Source: Georgenia soli (GTDB lineage Bacteria; Actinomycetota; Actinomycetes; Actinomycetales; Actinomycetaceae). Taken from it: DNA of 64,000 bases. The first letter of the stretch is position 1; every line of letters starts with the position of its first letter. Location: assembly GCF_002563695.1 (NCBI RefSeq), contig NZ_PDJI01000004.1, positions 3,472,001-3,536,000 on the forward strand, in the 5' to 3' direction. Positions 39,988-48,335 of the stretch are shown here, piece after piece. A model generated the notes under the pieces. It was given only the letters and a program-made list of their open reading frames with translations, did no database searches and was not told the origin of the DNA. Position numbers and translations under genes: made by a program.

Positions 39988-40957
39988 GTGCGGATCGACG
40001 GAGCGGTCGTCGTCGTCACCGGTGCGACGAGCGGGATCGGCAGGGCCACCGCTCGACGCCTCGCGAAGGAGGGCGCCGCCGTCGTCCTCGCCGCCCGGCG
40101 CCGTGACGCTCTCGAGGAGGTGCTCGAGGAGTGCCGGCACGAGGGGGGCGGAGGCGCTCGCGGTGCCCACCGACGTCGCCGACCCGGCCGCGGTCGCCGA
40201 GCTCGCCCGACGCACGGTGGAGGAGTTCGGGCGGATCGACGTCTGGGTGAACAACGCTGCCGTCGGTATCGTCGCGCCCTTCATGGAGACACCGGAGGAG
40301 GACTTCCGGCGGCTGCTCGACGTCAACGTCATGGGCGTCGTGCACGGCACCCACGAGGCGCTGGGGCAGATGCTGCGGCAGGGCTCGGGCGTCATCGTCA
40401 ACGTCTCCTCGCTCCTCGGCGAGATCCCGGTGCCGTACGCGTCGGCGTACTCGATGTCGAAGTCCGCCGTCCGTGCCCTCGGCGTGAGCGTGCGCACCGA
40501 GCTGCGCCTCGCCGGTGCGACGGACATCCACCTCTGCTCCGTCCTGCCGCCCAGCATCGACACCCCGTACTACCGGCAGGTGGCCAACTACACCGGCCGG
40601 CAGGCGAAACCCATCCCGCCGCTCTACACGGCGGAGCGGACGGCCCGCACGATCGTCTCCGCCGTGCGCCGGCCCCGCGCGGAGGCGGTGGTCGGTCCGA
40701 CCGGCCGGGTCATGCTGACCCAGCACCGGCTGGTGCCCGGCCTCATGGAACGGGTGATGGGCGCCTACGTGGCGCGCACTCACCTCTCGCGGCGCCGGAT
40801 CCCGCCGACGACGGGCAACCTCCACGGCGACCCGGGCGTGCCGGCCACGGTGGGAGGTGGCTTCCACGGCCGACGGCGGACGGCCCGGCGGAGGGTGACG
40901 ACGGCGGCGGTCGTCGCGGCGGGCGTCGCCGGTCTGCTGCGTCATCCGCGGACCTGA
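39988..40957 (+). pseudogene. SDR-family oxidoreductase with a single-base frameshift
   Basis: The gene begins at GTG 39988 after GTGGGAGGTC with MRIDGAVVVVTGATSGIG, and continues AARRRDALEEVLEECRHEG in one frame. The family sequence then resumes one frame later as AEALAVPTDVADPAAV and runs to 40957, including NVSSLLGEIP and the catalytic SAYSMSK. The switch falls on GGGGGG at 40143-40148; five Gs would restore a 322-residue protein. It is either a young pseudogene, phase variation, or a sequencing error. The C-terminus has a long basic extension. Confidence 0.85.
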
Positions 40958-41038
40958 CGGCGGGACTCCGATGAACGCGTCGGACGCCGACGGACGCCGA
41001 GCACGGGGCTGCGGGAGCCGTCGGTAAGGTTCCGGGAC

Positions 41039-41416
41039 ATGGCGACGTCAAGTCCTGTCGAGAACCGCATCGGGCAGGTCTTCATCCCTGTCCGCGACAT
41101 CGCACGCTCCGCACGGTGGTACTCCGCGCTGCTCGGCCTTCCCGAGCTCGAGCTCAGCCACGGAGACACGATCTGCGACCTGCCAACCGTCGGCGAGACG
41201 CGTCTCGCTCTCGACGCGAACCGGCCCGACTTCGACACGTCGGGCCCGCCGCGCTTCTTCTTCTGGACCGACGACATGGCGGCGACCGTCACGTTCCTGA
41301 CGGGCCTCGGCGTCACGCTTGACTCCGCCGTCGAGGACATCGGCAGCGTCATGTTCCTGCAGTTCCGCGACCCCGACGGCAACCCGCTCATGGTGTGCCA
41401 GCGCTCCGTCGACTGA
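41039..41416 (+). CDS. VOC family protein
   Basis: The product is 125 residues: IGQVFIPVRDIARSARWYSALLGLP, PRFFFWTDDMAATVTFL and FLQFRDPDGNPLMVC. The pattern is that of the glyoxalase/bleomycin-resistance superfamily, here of the small one-domain dimeric kind. The ligand is unknown. Its stop overlaps the start of the CPT-like kinase as TGATG, so both are in one transcript; a shared role in drug or metabolite modification is possible. Confidence 0.85.
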   Translation: MATSSPVENRIGQVFIPVRDIARSARWYSALLGLPELELSHGDTICDLPTVGETRLALDANRPDFDTSGPPRFFFWTDDMAATVTFLTGLGVTLDSAVEDIGSVMFLQFRDPDGNPLMVCQRSVD

Positions 41417-41928
41417 TGGGCGCCGGCGAGGTCATCGTCCTCAGCGGCACGTCGGCGTCCGGGAAGACCACTCTCGCCGAGGAGCTGCAGCGCCGTGCCC
41501 CGGCGCCGTTGCAGTACCTGCCTCTCGACTCGTTCATCGACATGCTGCCGTGCCTCGACGAACCGGTCTTCGAGGCCATGGTGGTGGGGTACCACCACGC
41601 GGTGGCCGCGACGGCACGCGCGGGCAACAACGTCGTCACGGACCACTTCCGGCCCGACCTCGACCTGCACCTGTACCGAGGCCTGCGGGTGCTGCTGGTG
41701 GGCGTCCACTGCTCGTTGGACGAGCTCCTGCGCCGGGAGGCCGGCCGTCCGGAGCATCGACGCGGGTTCGCCGCGGCGCAGTTCGGACACCTGCACGTCG
41801 GCCGGGCGTACGACATCGAGCTGGACACGACCGAGCTCAGCCCAGAGCAGTCCGCCGACGCGGTTCTCGGCTGCCGCCGTCGGGACGCCTCCGACCGGAT
41901 GCTGACGGCCCAGGGAGCCGCCCGGTAG
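41416..41928 (+). CDS. Chloramphenicol phosphotransferase-like (CPT) kinase
   Basis: The product is 170 residues. The P-loop GTSASGKTT lies at residues 11-19, followed by QYLPLDSFIDMLP, NNVVTDHF and a Cys-containing VGVHCSLDELLRRE. This layout is that of CPT-like proteins (chloramphenicol 3-O phosphotransferase and relatives), which phosphorylate a small hydroxyl compound with ATP. Most homologues outside Streptomyces have unknown substrates. It starts within the VOC stop codon (TGATG). Resistance is possible but unproved. Confidence 0.8.
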   Translation: MGAGEVIVLSGTSASGKTTLAEELQRRAPAPLQYLPLDSFIDMLPCLDEPVFEAMVVGYHHAVAATARAGNNVVTDHFRPDLDLHLYRGLRVLLVGVHCSLDELLRREAGRPEHRRGFAAAQFGHLHVGRAYDIELDTTELSPEQSADAVLGCRRRDASDRMLTAQGAAR

Positions 41929-41983
41929 CACTGGGGGTATTTTGGGTCGTCGTTCTGCTTTTTCCGTCCGAACGGAGCAACGC

Positions 41984-42784
41984 GTGGTCAAGCTCGCCTA
42001 CGTCATCGCCGGATCAGAGGCCACCGGAGGCGCCGGCATCCAGGTGGACCTCAAGACGTTCCAGCAGCTCGGCGTGTACGGGGTCGGCACCACCACGTGC
42101 ATCGTCTCGTTCGACCCGAAGAAGGACTGGGCGCACCGGTTCGTCCCGGTCCCGCCCGACGTCATCTCCGAGCAGATCGAGGCCGCGACCGCGGCGCACG
42201 ACCTCGACGTCGTCAAGATCGGCATGCTCGGCACGACAGAGACGATCGAGGTCGTCGCGGGCGCGCTGCGCAGCCACCCCTGGCGTCACGTGGTGCTCGA
42301 CCCGGTCCTCATCTGCAAGGGCCAGGAGCCGGGCGCAGCCCTCGACACCGACAACGCCCTGCGCGAGGCCGTGCTGCCGCACGCCACCGTGGTCACGCCG
42401 AACATGTTCGAGGCGAGGACGCTCTCCGGCATGGACGAGATCGAGTCCGTCGAGGACCTGACCGAGGCCGCCCGCCGCATCCACGACCTGGGTCCGCGGT
42501 ACGTGCTCGCCAAGGGCGGCGTCGAGCTGCCGGGCGAGAACGCGGTCGACGTGCTCTTCGACGGCGAGGAGGCGCACGTCTTCTCCGCGCCGAAGGTCGG
42601 CGAGGAGCGCGTCTCGGGGGCCGGCTGCACCCTGGCCGCCGCCGTGACCGCGGAGCTCGCCAAGGGAGCCGACGTGCACGACGCCGTCGCCGTGGCGAAG
42701 GACATGGTCACCGCCGGCATCCGCGCCCGCGTCTCGGCCAACACCCCGTTCGACACGGTGTGGCAGGGCGCCTACGAGGGCTGA
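41984..42784 (+). CDS. pdxK: Pyridoxine kinase / HMP-phosphate kinase family
   Basis: The product is 266 residues, a ribokinase-fold enzyme: IAGSEATGGAGIQVDLKTFQQ, VVKIGMLGT, VLDPVLICKG, a CTLAA anion-hole motif. The N-terminal CIVSFDPKKDWAH resembles the Bacillus-type pyridoxine kinase that is related to ThiD and often bifunctional. It phosphorylates pyridoxal or hydroxymethylpyrimidine. GTG 41984 follows AACGGAGCAACGC; a TTG at 41942 is rejected. Which substrate it prefers is uncertain. Confidence 0.85.
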   Translation: MVKLAYVIAGSEATGGAGIQVDLKTFQQLGVYGVGTTTCIVSFDPKKDWAHRFVPVPPDVISEQIEAATAAHDLDVVKIGMLGTTETIEVVAGALRSHPWRHVVLDPVLICKGQEPGAALDTDNALREAVLPHATVVTPNMFEARTLSGMDEIESVEDLTEAARRIHDLGPRYVLAKGGVELPGENAVDVLFDGEEAHVFSAPKVGEERVSGAGCTLAAAVTAELAKGADVHDAVAVAKDMVTAGIRARVSANTPFDTVWQGAYEG

Positions 42785-43146
42785 GCGTCACGCGTCCCGA
42801 GCTCGGTGTACTTGGCGTTCGACCCCCGCGAGAGCTCCGGCGGGTACTTCGCGGCGTTCTTGGTGATCTTGGCGTGCACGGCCTCGTCCAGGTCGATGCC
42901 GACGGCGTCCGCGACGCTCACCAGGTAGGTGAACACGTCGGCGAGCTCGTCCGAGAGCGCCTCCCGCCCCTCGGCGGTGCGGGCGAGGGCGCGGACCTCG
43001 TCGTCCGTGCGCCACTGGACCAGCTCGGCCAGCTCCCCAACCTCCCCGACGAGGGCGAGCACGAGGTTGCGAGGGGTGTGGAACTGCGCCCAGTCCCGCT
43101 CGTCGGTGAAGTCGCGGAGCCGGGTGAGCACGTCGGAGATGTCCAT
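42772..43146 (-). CDS. MazG-like nucleotide pyrophosphohydrolase
   Basis: The product is 124 residues. The helical NTP-PPase core has RNLVLALVGEVGELAELVQW and ELADVFTYLVSVADAVGIDLDEAV, giving the E-x2-E and E-x2-D metal-binding pairs of the dCTPase/MazG superfamily. It probably hydrolyses dCTP or damaged nucleotides. The gene overlaps the 3' end of the kinase gene by 13 bases in convergent orientation. A C-terminal tail (RGSNAKYTELG) is typical. Confidence 0.88.
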   Translation of the reverse strand: MDISDVLTRLRDFTDERDWAQFHTPRNLVLALVGEVGELAELVQWRTDDEVRALARTAEGREALSDELADVFTYLVSVADAVGIDLDEAVHAKITKNAAKYPPELSRGSNAKYTELGTRDAQPS

Positions 43147-43253
43147 GCCACTGGTCTACCGCACCCAGGCGTGACGCCGGTGCACGGGCCCCGGGACCGG
43201 CCCGGCCACCGAACGCCGCGCCACCGCCGCCGAGAAGGTTCACACTGAGCCAC

Positions 43254-43727
43254 ATGGGCCAGGCCTGGTCTGTGCGACGTCACCGGGGTCGTGCGGCCGC
43301 GGCCGCGCTCGTCCTGACGGCCGCGCTCGCCGGCTGCACGCAACCCGGTGGCGTGACCGGCCATCTCTCCGGCGCAGCCGCCCAGGCGTCCTCGGCCGCG
43401 GCCTCCGCCGCGCTGGCGCTCGAGCTGTACCTCGACGGCGAGAGCACGGCGACCGTCGCGGACATCACCCTGACCGACATGGTCGACTCGGCCGGCCAGG
43501 CGGGAGCGAGCGCGTCCGCGCAGGTGGTCGCCACGAACCACGAACGACAGCTGCGCGCCGACGTCTCCGCGGCGATCGGGAAGGTCACCGACGAGATCGT
43601 GGCGTCCCGAGCCCTCGTCGCCGGCGCCGCCCCGCGCGCCGGCGGCGACAAGCTGGTGGCGGACCTGCGCCGTCGGGCCGACGAGCTCGGCACCACGGCC
43701 ACCGAGCTCGAGGCGGCGGCCAGGTGA
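43254..43727 (+). CDS. Ala-rich lipoprotein
   Basis: The product is 157 residues. A signal peptide (RRHRGRAAAAALVLTAALAGC, lipobox LAGC) is followed by an Ala/Ser-rich helical domain with periodic acidic residues, likely an extracellular helical hairpin. No domain is recognised. It is the first gene of a four-gene operon, overlapping the NRAMP-like transporter as GTGA, so it may be an accessory to metal transport. Confidence 0.7.
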   Translation: MGQAWSVRRHRGRAAAAALVLTAALAGCTQPGGVTGHLSGAAAQASSAAASAALALELYLDGESTATVADITLTDMVDSAGQAGASASAQVVATNHERQLRADVSAAIGKVTDEIVASRALVAGAAPRAGGDKLVADLRRRADELGTTATELEAAAR

Positions 43728-44953
43728 AACGGCTCTTCGCCGTCGCCCTCGGCATCCTCACCGCGATCGGCGGCTTCCTCGACATCGGTGACCTCGTCAC
43801 CAACGCGCTCGTGGGCTCGCGCTTCGGGCTGTCGCTGGTGTGGGTGGTGGTGATCGGCGTCGCCGGCATCTGCGTGTTCGCCGAGATGTCCGGGCGGGTG
43901 GCAGCGGTCAGCGGCCGGGCGACCTTCGAGATCATCCGCGAGCGGCTGGGCCCCCGGCTGGCGGTGGCGAACCTCGGCGGCTCCTTCCTCATCAACCTCC
44001 TCACGCTCACCGCCGAGGTCGGCGGCGTCGCTCTGGCGCTCCAGCTCGCCAGCGACGTGCACCCCCGGCTGTGGATCCCGGTGGCCGCCCTCGCCGTCTG
44101 GCTCGTGGTCTGGCGGGTGCGGTTCGGGACGCTCGAGAATGTCACCGGCCTGGTCGGGCTGACGCTCATCGTCTTCGCCGTCGCCCTCTTCCTGCTCGGT
44201 CCCGACTGGTCCCAGCTGGCCCAGGACGCGCTGCGGCCCTCAGTGCCCGCGAACGAGCAGCCGCTGACCTACTGGTACTACGCGATCGCCCTGTTCGGCG
44301 CCGCCATGACCCCGTACGAGGTCTTCTTCTTCTCCTCCGGGGCGGTCGAGGAGGGGTGGAGCGTGCGCGACCTCGGGCAGGAACGCCTCAACGTCCTCGT
44401 CGGCTTCCCCCTCGGCGGTCTGCTGTCGATCGCGATCGCCGGGTGCGCGACCGTGGTGCTGCTGCCCGCCGGGATCGAGGTGACCACCCTGGCGCAGGTG
44501 GTCACGCCGGTCGCGGTCGCCGCGGGGAAGCTGGGGCTCGCCGTCGTCATCGTCGGCGTCGTCGCCGCCACCTTCGGCGCCGCCCTGGAGACCTCGTTGT
44601 CCTCCGGGTACACGCTCGCCCAGTTCTTCGGCTGGTCGTGGGGCAAGTTCCGACGGCCGGCGCAGGCGGCCCGGTTCCACCTCGTCGTCATCATCTCCCT
44701 GGTGATCGCCGTCGGCGTGCTCATGACAGGCGTCGACCCGGTCAAGGTGACGGAGTACTCGGTGGTGTTCTCCGCCGTCGCGCTGCCGCTGACGTACCTC
44801 CCCATCCTCGTGATCGCCAACGACCCGCAGTACATGGGCGAGCACGTCAACGGGAAGGCGCAGAACGCCGCCGGGCTGGTGTACCTGGTCATCATCCTCG
44901 TGGCGTCCCTCGCCGCGATCCCGCTCATGCTGCTGACGGGGGCCGGGGCATGA
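43724..44953 (+). CDS. Divergent NRAMP-like divalent metal transporter
   Basis: The product is 409 residues with about 11 transmembrane helices and the NRAMP inverted-repeat layout. The metal site differs from the standard family: TM1 has DIGD (GGFLDIGDLVTN) instead of DPGN, and TM6 has TPYE (AAMTPYEVFFFSSG) instead of MPHN. The first Asp is kept; the metal-coordinating Asn, Met and His are replaced. Loss of the Met is a feature of NRAMP-related magnesium transporters, so Mg or another hard ion is a reasonable guess. GTG start; coupled to the lipoprotein before and the PRC-like gene after. Confidence 0.8.
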   Translation: MKRLFAVALGILTAIGGFLDIGDLVTNALVGSRFGLSLVWVVVIGVAGICVFAEMSGRVAAVSGRATFEIIRERLGPRLAVANLGGSFLINLLTLTAEVGGVALALQLASDVHPRLWIPVAALAVWLVVWRVRFGTLENVTGLVGLTLIVFAVALFLLGPDWSQLAQDALRPSVPANEQPLTYWYYAIALFGAAMTPYEVFFFSSGAVEEGWSVRDLGQERLNVLVGFPLGGLLSIAIAGCATVVLLPAGIEVTTLAQVVTPVAVAAGKLGLAVVIVGVVAATFGAALETSLSSGYTLAQFFGWSWGKFRRPAQAARFHLVVIISLVIAVGVLMTGVDPVKVTEYSVVFSAVALPLTYLPILVIANDPQYMGEHVNGKAQNAAGLVYLVIILVASLAAIPLMLLTGAGA

Positions 44954-45363
44954 CCGGGCGACGGCGGACCGAACGCCTCCCGCAGCCGCCCCGGCCGGCC
45001 GGCCGGGTCCTCGACGCCCGCCTGCACCTGCTGGACCGGCAGATGCTCGACACCGACGGCGTGCCCGTCGCCACCGTGGACGACATCGAGCTGGCCGGCG
45101 CCGAGGTGGGGGAGCCCGTCGACCGCGACCACCCGCCCACCGTCACCGCGCTGCTGAGCGGGTCCGTCCTGCTCACCCGCATCTTCGGGGGGCGGCCGCC
45201 CCACGACCGGTGGGTCCGCACCCCGTGGTCCGCCGTCGGCGAGATCGGCATCGTCATCTCGCTTGCCGTCCGGGGCGAGCACCTCGACGCGACCTGGCCC
45301 GAGCGATGGCTGCGCGATCACGTCATCGCGCGCATCCCCGGAGGGCGCCATGCTCCTGACTGA
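44950..45363 (+). CDS. PRC-barrel-like protein I
   Basis: The product is 137 residues: a basic Pro-rich start, then AGRVLDARLHLLDRQMLDTDGVPVATVDDIEL, which resembles the small PRC-barrel fold, and a Trp-containing C-terminal part (VRTPWSAVGEIGIVISLAV). PRC barrels bind RNA or proteins. It starts in an ATGA overlap with the transporter and overlaps the next PRC-like gene by 14 bases. The pair may sense or couple to the transporter in the cytoplasm. Confidence 0.65.
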   Translation: MTGRRRTERLPQPPRPAGRVLDARLHLLDRQMLDTDGVPVATVDDIELAGAEVGEPVDRDHPPTVTALLSGSVLLTRIFGGRPPHDRWVRTPWSAVGEIGIVISLAVRGEHLDATWPERWLRDHVIARIPGGRHAPD

Positions 45364-45676
45364 CCTCATCGGGCTGCCGGTGACGGCGGACGGCCGACGC
45401 GTCGGGTACGTCAACGACGTCCGACTCGTCCTCGACGGCCCGCCGGACGGGCATCTCGCGAAGCCGCGTCTCCACGGGCTCGTGGTGAGCCCCGGGCGGC
45501 GGGGGTCCTTCCTCGGCTACGAACGAGTCGACGTCGACCGCCCCCGCCTGATCAACTCCTTCCTGGCCCGCCGTCACGCCGGGAGCGTGCTGGTGCTGTG
45601 GCCGGACGTCTCGGCGGTGGACCCCGACGGCGTCCGCCTCTTGACCGGCTACCAGGCCTACGACCCGCGGCTGTGA
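45350..45676 (+). CDS. PRC-barrel-like protein II
   Basis: The product is 108 residues: LLTDLIGLPVTADGRRVGYVNDVRLVLDG gives the two-strand PRC motif, followed by GLVVSPGRRGSFLGYERV and a tail ending GYQAYDPRL. GGAGGGCGCC precedes the ATG at 45350, within the end of the previous gene. Together with its neighbour it is the last piece of the lipoprotein-transporter operon. No catalytic residues are apparent. Confidence 0.7.
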   Translation: MLLTDLIGLPVTADGRRVGYVNDVRLVLDGPPDGHLAKPRLHGLVVSPGRRGSFLGYERVDVDRPRLINSFLARRHAGSVLVLWPDVSAVDPDGVRLLTGYQAYDPRL

Positions 45677-45767
45677 ACGGCACCGGCGCGCTCGTTCTGG
45701 TTGTGCCGCCAGCGGTCCCCGTGCATCCTGGCAGAGGGCCGGGGGCACGCTCGAGAGGGTGACCGGC

Positions 45768-46895
45768 ATGGTGGCCGCGCAGACGGACGAGGCGGGCCGG
45801 TCCGCGCGTGTGCAGGGCCTGCGCAGGCACGACCTGGGCCGACCACCCGGGCGGCGCGCGGAGCTCGCGGTCGTGACGGTCGCCGTGGGCGTGCTGGTGG
45901 TCGGGTTCGGGCTCGGGATCGGTGTGCCACGGCTGGGTTCCTTCACGCTCACCGCCTTCGTGGCCTTCGCCGTCGCCGGTCTCGGGCTGGCGCTCCTGGC
46001 CGGCGCCACGGCGCGGCTGTTCCGGCTCACCCGGGGGTGGTGGCGCGTGCTGGTCGTGCCGGGCACGGTCGTCGCGGCGCTGCTGGGTGTCTACGTGCTC
46101 GCCGTCCCCGTGGCCGCGGCCGTGCCGCCGCACAACGCGCTCGGGGTGGAGGCCCCGCCCGCGGGCGCGGAGCACGTCAGCTTCCCGACGGCGGACGGCG
46201 AGCTGCTCGCAGGCTGGTACGTCCCGTCGCGGAACGGGGCTGCCGTCGTGCTCCTGCACGGCTCGGGCGCGACGCGCGCCTCCGTCGTCGACCACGCCGA
46301 CGTGCTCGCGGCGGAGGGGTACGGCGTGCTGGCGTTCGACGCCCGCGGGCACGGCGAGAGCACCGGGCGGGGGATGCGGTGGGGCTGGTTCGGCGACACG
46401 GACGTCGCCGCGGCGGTGGCCTACCTCGAGGCTCGTCCCGACGTCGACGCCGGACGCATCGCCGCGGTCGGGCTGTCGATGGGCGGGGAGGAGGCGCTCG
46501 GTGCCGCACGCGCGGGGCTGCGTGCCGTCGTCGCGGAGGGGGTGACCGGCCGCAGTGCCGACGACCTCGGCTGGCTCACCGCGTACGGGTGGCGCGGCCG
46601 CGTCCAGCTGCTCCTCGACCGGGCGCAGACGGCCGTCGCCGATCTCCTCAGCACCGCCGACCGGCCGACGCCGCTGCGCGAGGCCGTGGCCGGGACGCCG
46701 TCGCGGCCGGTGCTGCTGATCGTCGCCGGGGACGTGCCGGACGAGACCCTGGCAGCGCGCGAGCTCAGTGCCGGCCTCAGGCACGTCTCGGTCTGGACGG
46801 TCGACGGCGGTGACCACACCGGCGGGCTGCGCACCGATCCGGACCGGTGGACCCGCGAGGTGATCGGGTTCCTCGACGCCGCCACCCGCGACTGA
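45768..46895 (+). CDS. Membrane-anchored alpha/beta hydrolase
   Basis: The product is 375 residues. Three hydrophobic helices lie in residues 30-130, then an alpha/beta-hydrolase domain with oxyanion motif LLHGSGATR, FDARGHGEST, nucleophile Ser in VGLSMGGEEA and a terminal His in DGGDHTGG. The likely acid is the Asp in IVAGDVPDE. The layout matches BAAT-type or dienelactone-like hydrolases tethered to the membrane; substrate unknown. ATG 45768 is preferred to GTG 45759, which sits on the GAGAGG site. Confidence 0.82.
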   Translation: MVAAQTDEAGRSARVQGLRRHDLGRPPGRRAELAVVTVAVGVLVVGFGLGIGVPRLGSFTLTAFVAFAVAGLGLALLAGATARLFRLTRGWWRVLVVPGTVVAALLGVYVLAVPVAAAVPPHNALGVEAPPAGAEHVSFPTADGELLAGWYVPSRNGAAVVLLHGSGATRASVVDHADVLAAEGYGVLAFDARGHGESTGRGMRWGWFGDTDVAAAVAYLEARPDVDAGRIAAVGLSMGGEEALGAARAGLRAVVAEGVTGRSADDLGWLTAYGWRGRVQLLLDRAQTAVADLLSTADRPTPLREAVAGTPSRPVLLIVAGDVPDETLAARELSAGLRHVSVWTVDGGDHTGGLRTDPDRWTREVIGFLDAATRD

Positions 46896-46908
46896 CGCAC
46901 CCGGGGCC

Positions 46909-46969
46909 ACCGGCGAGCGCGAGGACCGGCGAGCGCTGGACCGGTGAACGCGCCACCGGCGAGAGACCC
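46909..46969 (+). repeat. Four 15-16-bp tandem repeats
   Basis: Units ACCGGCGAGCGCGAGG, ACCGGCGAGCGCTGG, ACCGGTGAACGCGCC and ACCGGCGAGAGACCC lie in the 142-base gap between the hydrolase and a VOC gene. They begin 14 bases after the hydrolase stop. They may be regulatory or a by-product of slippage. Confidence 0.65.
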
Positions 46970-47037
46970 GAGCACGGTGCCACGCACACGGGCAAGAATG
47001 GGGTCACGATCGACGTGGCACCCGCCGGAGGTACCCC

Positions 47038-47415
47038 ATGACCCAGACCCCCAGGCTCACGCTCGCGGGCGTCGTTCTCGGCGCGCCGGACCCGCGGGCG
47101 CTCGCGGAGTTCTACCGGCGCCTGCTCGCGTGGGACCTCGTCACGGACGAACCGGGCTGGGTCCAGCTGGCCCCACCCGACGGTGCGAGGCCCGCACTGT
47201 CGTTCCAGGAGGAGCCGAACCACGTGCGGCCGACCTGGCCCGCCGGCCCGGGCGACCAGCAGATGATGATCCACCTCGACATCCGGGTCGACGACCTCGA
47301 GGCCGCCGGCGCGCACGCCGTCGAGGCCGGGGCGGAGCTCGCCGAGCACCAGCCGCAGGACGACGTGCGCGTGTATCTCGATCCGGCCGGGCACCCGTTC
47401 TGCCTGTTCCTGTGA
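47038..47415 (+). CDS. VOC family protein
   Basis: The product is 125 residues: GVVLGAPDPRALAEFYRRLLAWDL, ALSFQEEPNHVRPTWP, MMIHLDIRVDDLEAA and VYLDPAGHPFCLF. This belongs to a very common actinobacterial glyoxalase-like group. GGAGGTACCCC precedes the ATG. The stop overlaps the GTG of the pentapeptide gene by four bases, so they share a transcript. Ligand unknown. Confidence 0.87.
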   Translation: MTQTPRLTLAGVVLGAPDPRALAEFYRRLLAWDLVTDEPGWVQLAPPDGARPALSFQEEPNHVRPTWPAGPGDQQMMIHLDIRVDDLEAAGAHAVEAGAELAEHQPQDDVRVYLDPAGHPFCLFL

Positions 47416-48335
47416 GCACGGCCGACGGCGGGACCTGGCTCGGCATGCCGGGCCGGCCCGGGAACCGGCAGCTCCGCGCGGACTGCGCGAGCTGCTTCGC
47501 CCTGTGCTGCGTCGCGCTGCCGCTGACCGCGTCGGCCGACTTCGCCCTCGACAAGCCGCCTGGGCAGCCGTGCGTCCACCTGCGCGGCGACGACCGGTGC
47601 GGCATCCACGCGCGGCTGCGCCAGGAGGGCTTCCGCGGGTGCACGGTCTACGACTGCTTCGGTGCCGGGCAGCGCGTGTCCCAGGAGACCTTCGGCGGGC
47701 GCAGCTGGCGCGGCGACCCGGACACCGCGCGGGTGATGTTCGCGATCTTCCCGGTCGTCCGCCACCTCCACGAGAAGCTGCACCACCTGGCCGAGGCGGC
47801 CGACCGGGCGCCGACCGGACCGCTGCGGGCCGAGGCCGTGGAGCTCTTCGGGCTCATCGACGCCCTCGCCGGGTCCGAGCCCGAGGCCCTGGCGGTGCTC
47901 GACGTCGACACGCACCGGGCCGTCGTGGGGGAGCTCCTGACGCGGGTGAGCGCGGCGGTCCGGGCGGGAGGTGGACGTCCCCTGCGTCGTGCCGACCTCG
48001 TGGGGGCGAGGCTGCGCGGGGCCGACCTGCGTCAGGCCGATCTGCGCGGTGCGCACCTCATCGCCGCGGACCTGGTGGGCGCCGACCTCCGCGGCGCCGA
48101 CCTCCTGGGCGCGGACCTGCGCGACGCAGACCTCGCCGGCGCCGACCTGACCGGTGCCCTCTTCCTCACCCAGCCCCAGCTCGACGCCGCGCGTGGCGAC
48201 GACGCCACCAGGCTCCCGTCGTCGTCGCTCGTCCGGCCGGGGCACTGGGTGACCGGACCGGCGGGTGCCGGAGAGACGCCCGGGCGCGCCGGCGGGGCGC
48301 GCCGAGGGAGCCGGCGGTCTCGACCCGGCGCCTGA
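47412..48335 (+). CDS. Cys-cluster / pentapeptide-repeat protein
   Basis: The product is 307 residues. The N-terminus has a dense Cys pattern (Cys25, 28, 32, 33, then Cys in PCVHL, DRCGIH, GCTVYDCFG) suited to a metal or Fe-S site. About residues 195-260 form pentapeptide repeats of the A(D/N)LxG kind (LRGADLRQADLRGAHL). The domain order is one I recall from other actinobacterial proteins of unknown role. The last 40 or so residues are Arg/Gly-rich and overlap a convergent gene. GTG start in a GTGA overlap. Confidence 0.82.
   Translation: MSTADGGTWLGMPGRPGNRQLRADCASCFALCCVALPLTASADFALDKPPGQPCVHLRGDDRCGIHARLRQEGFRGCTVYDCFGAGQRVSQETFGGRSWRGDPDTARVMFAIFPVVRHLHEKLHHLAEAADRAPTGPLRAEAVELFGLIDALAGSEPEALAVLDVDTHRAVVGELLTRVSAAVRAGGGRPLRRADLVGARLRGADLRQADLRGAHLIAADLVGADLRGADLLGADLRDADLAGADLTGALFLTQPQLDAARGDDATRLPSSSLVRPGHWVTGPAGAGETPGRAGGARRGSRRSRPGA

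Noticed and set aside
46909..46969. CRISPR array from tandem repeats.
   Set aside because: Units of 15-16 bases are contiguous, without spacers, and no cas genes are present.
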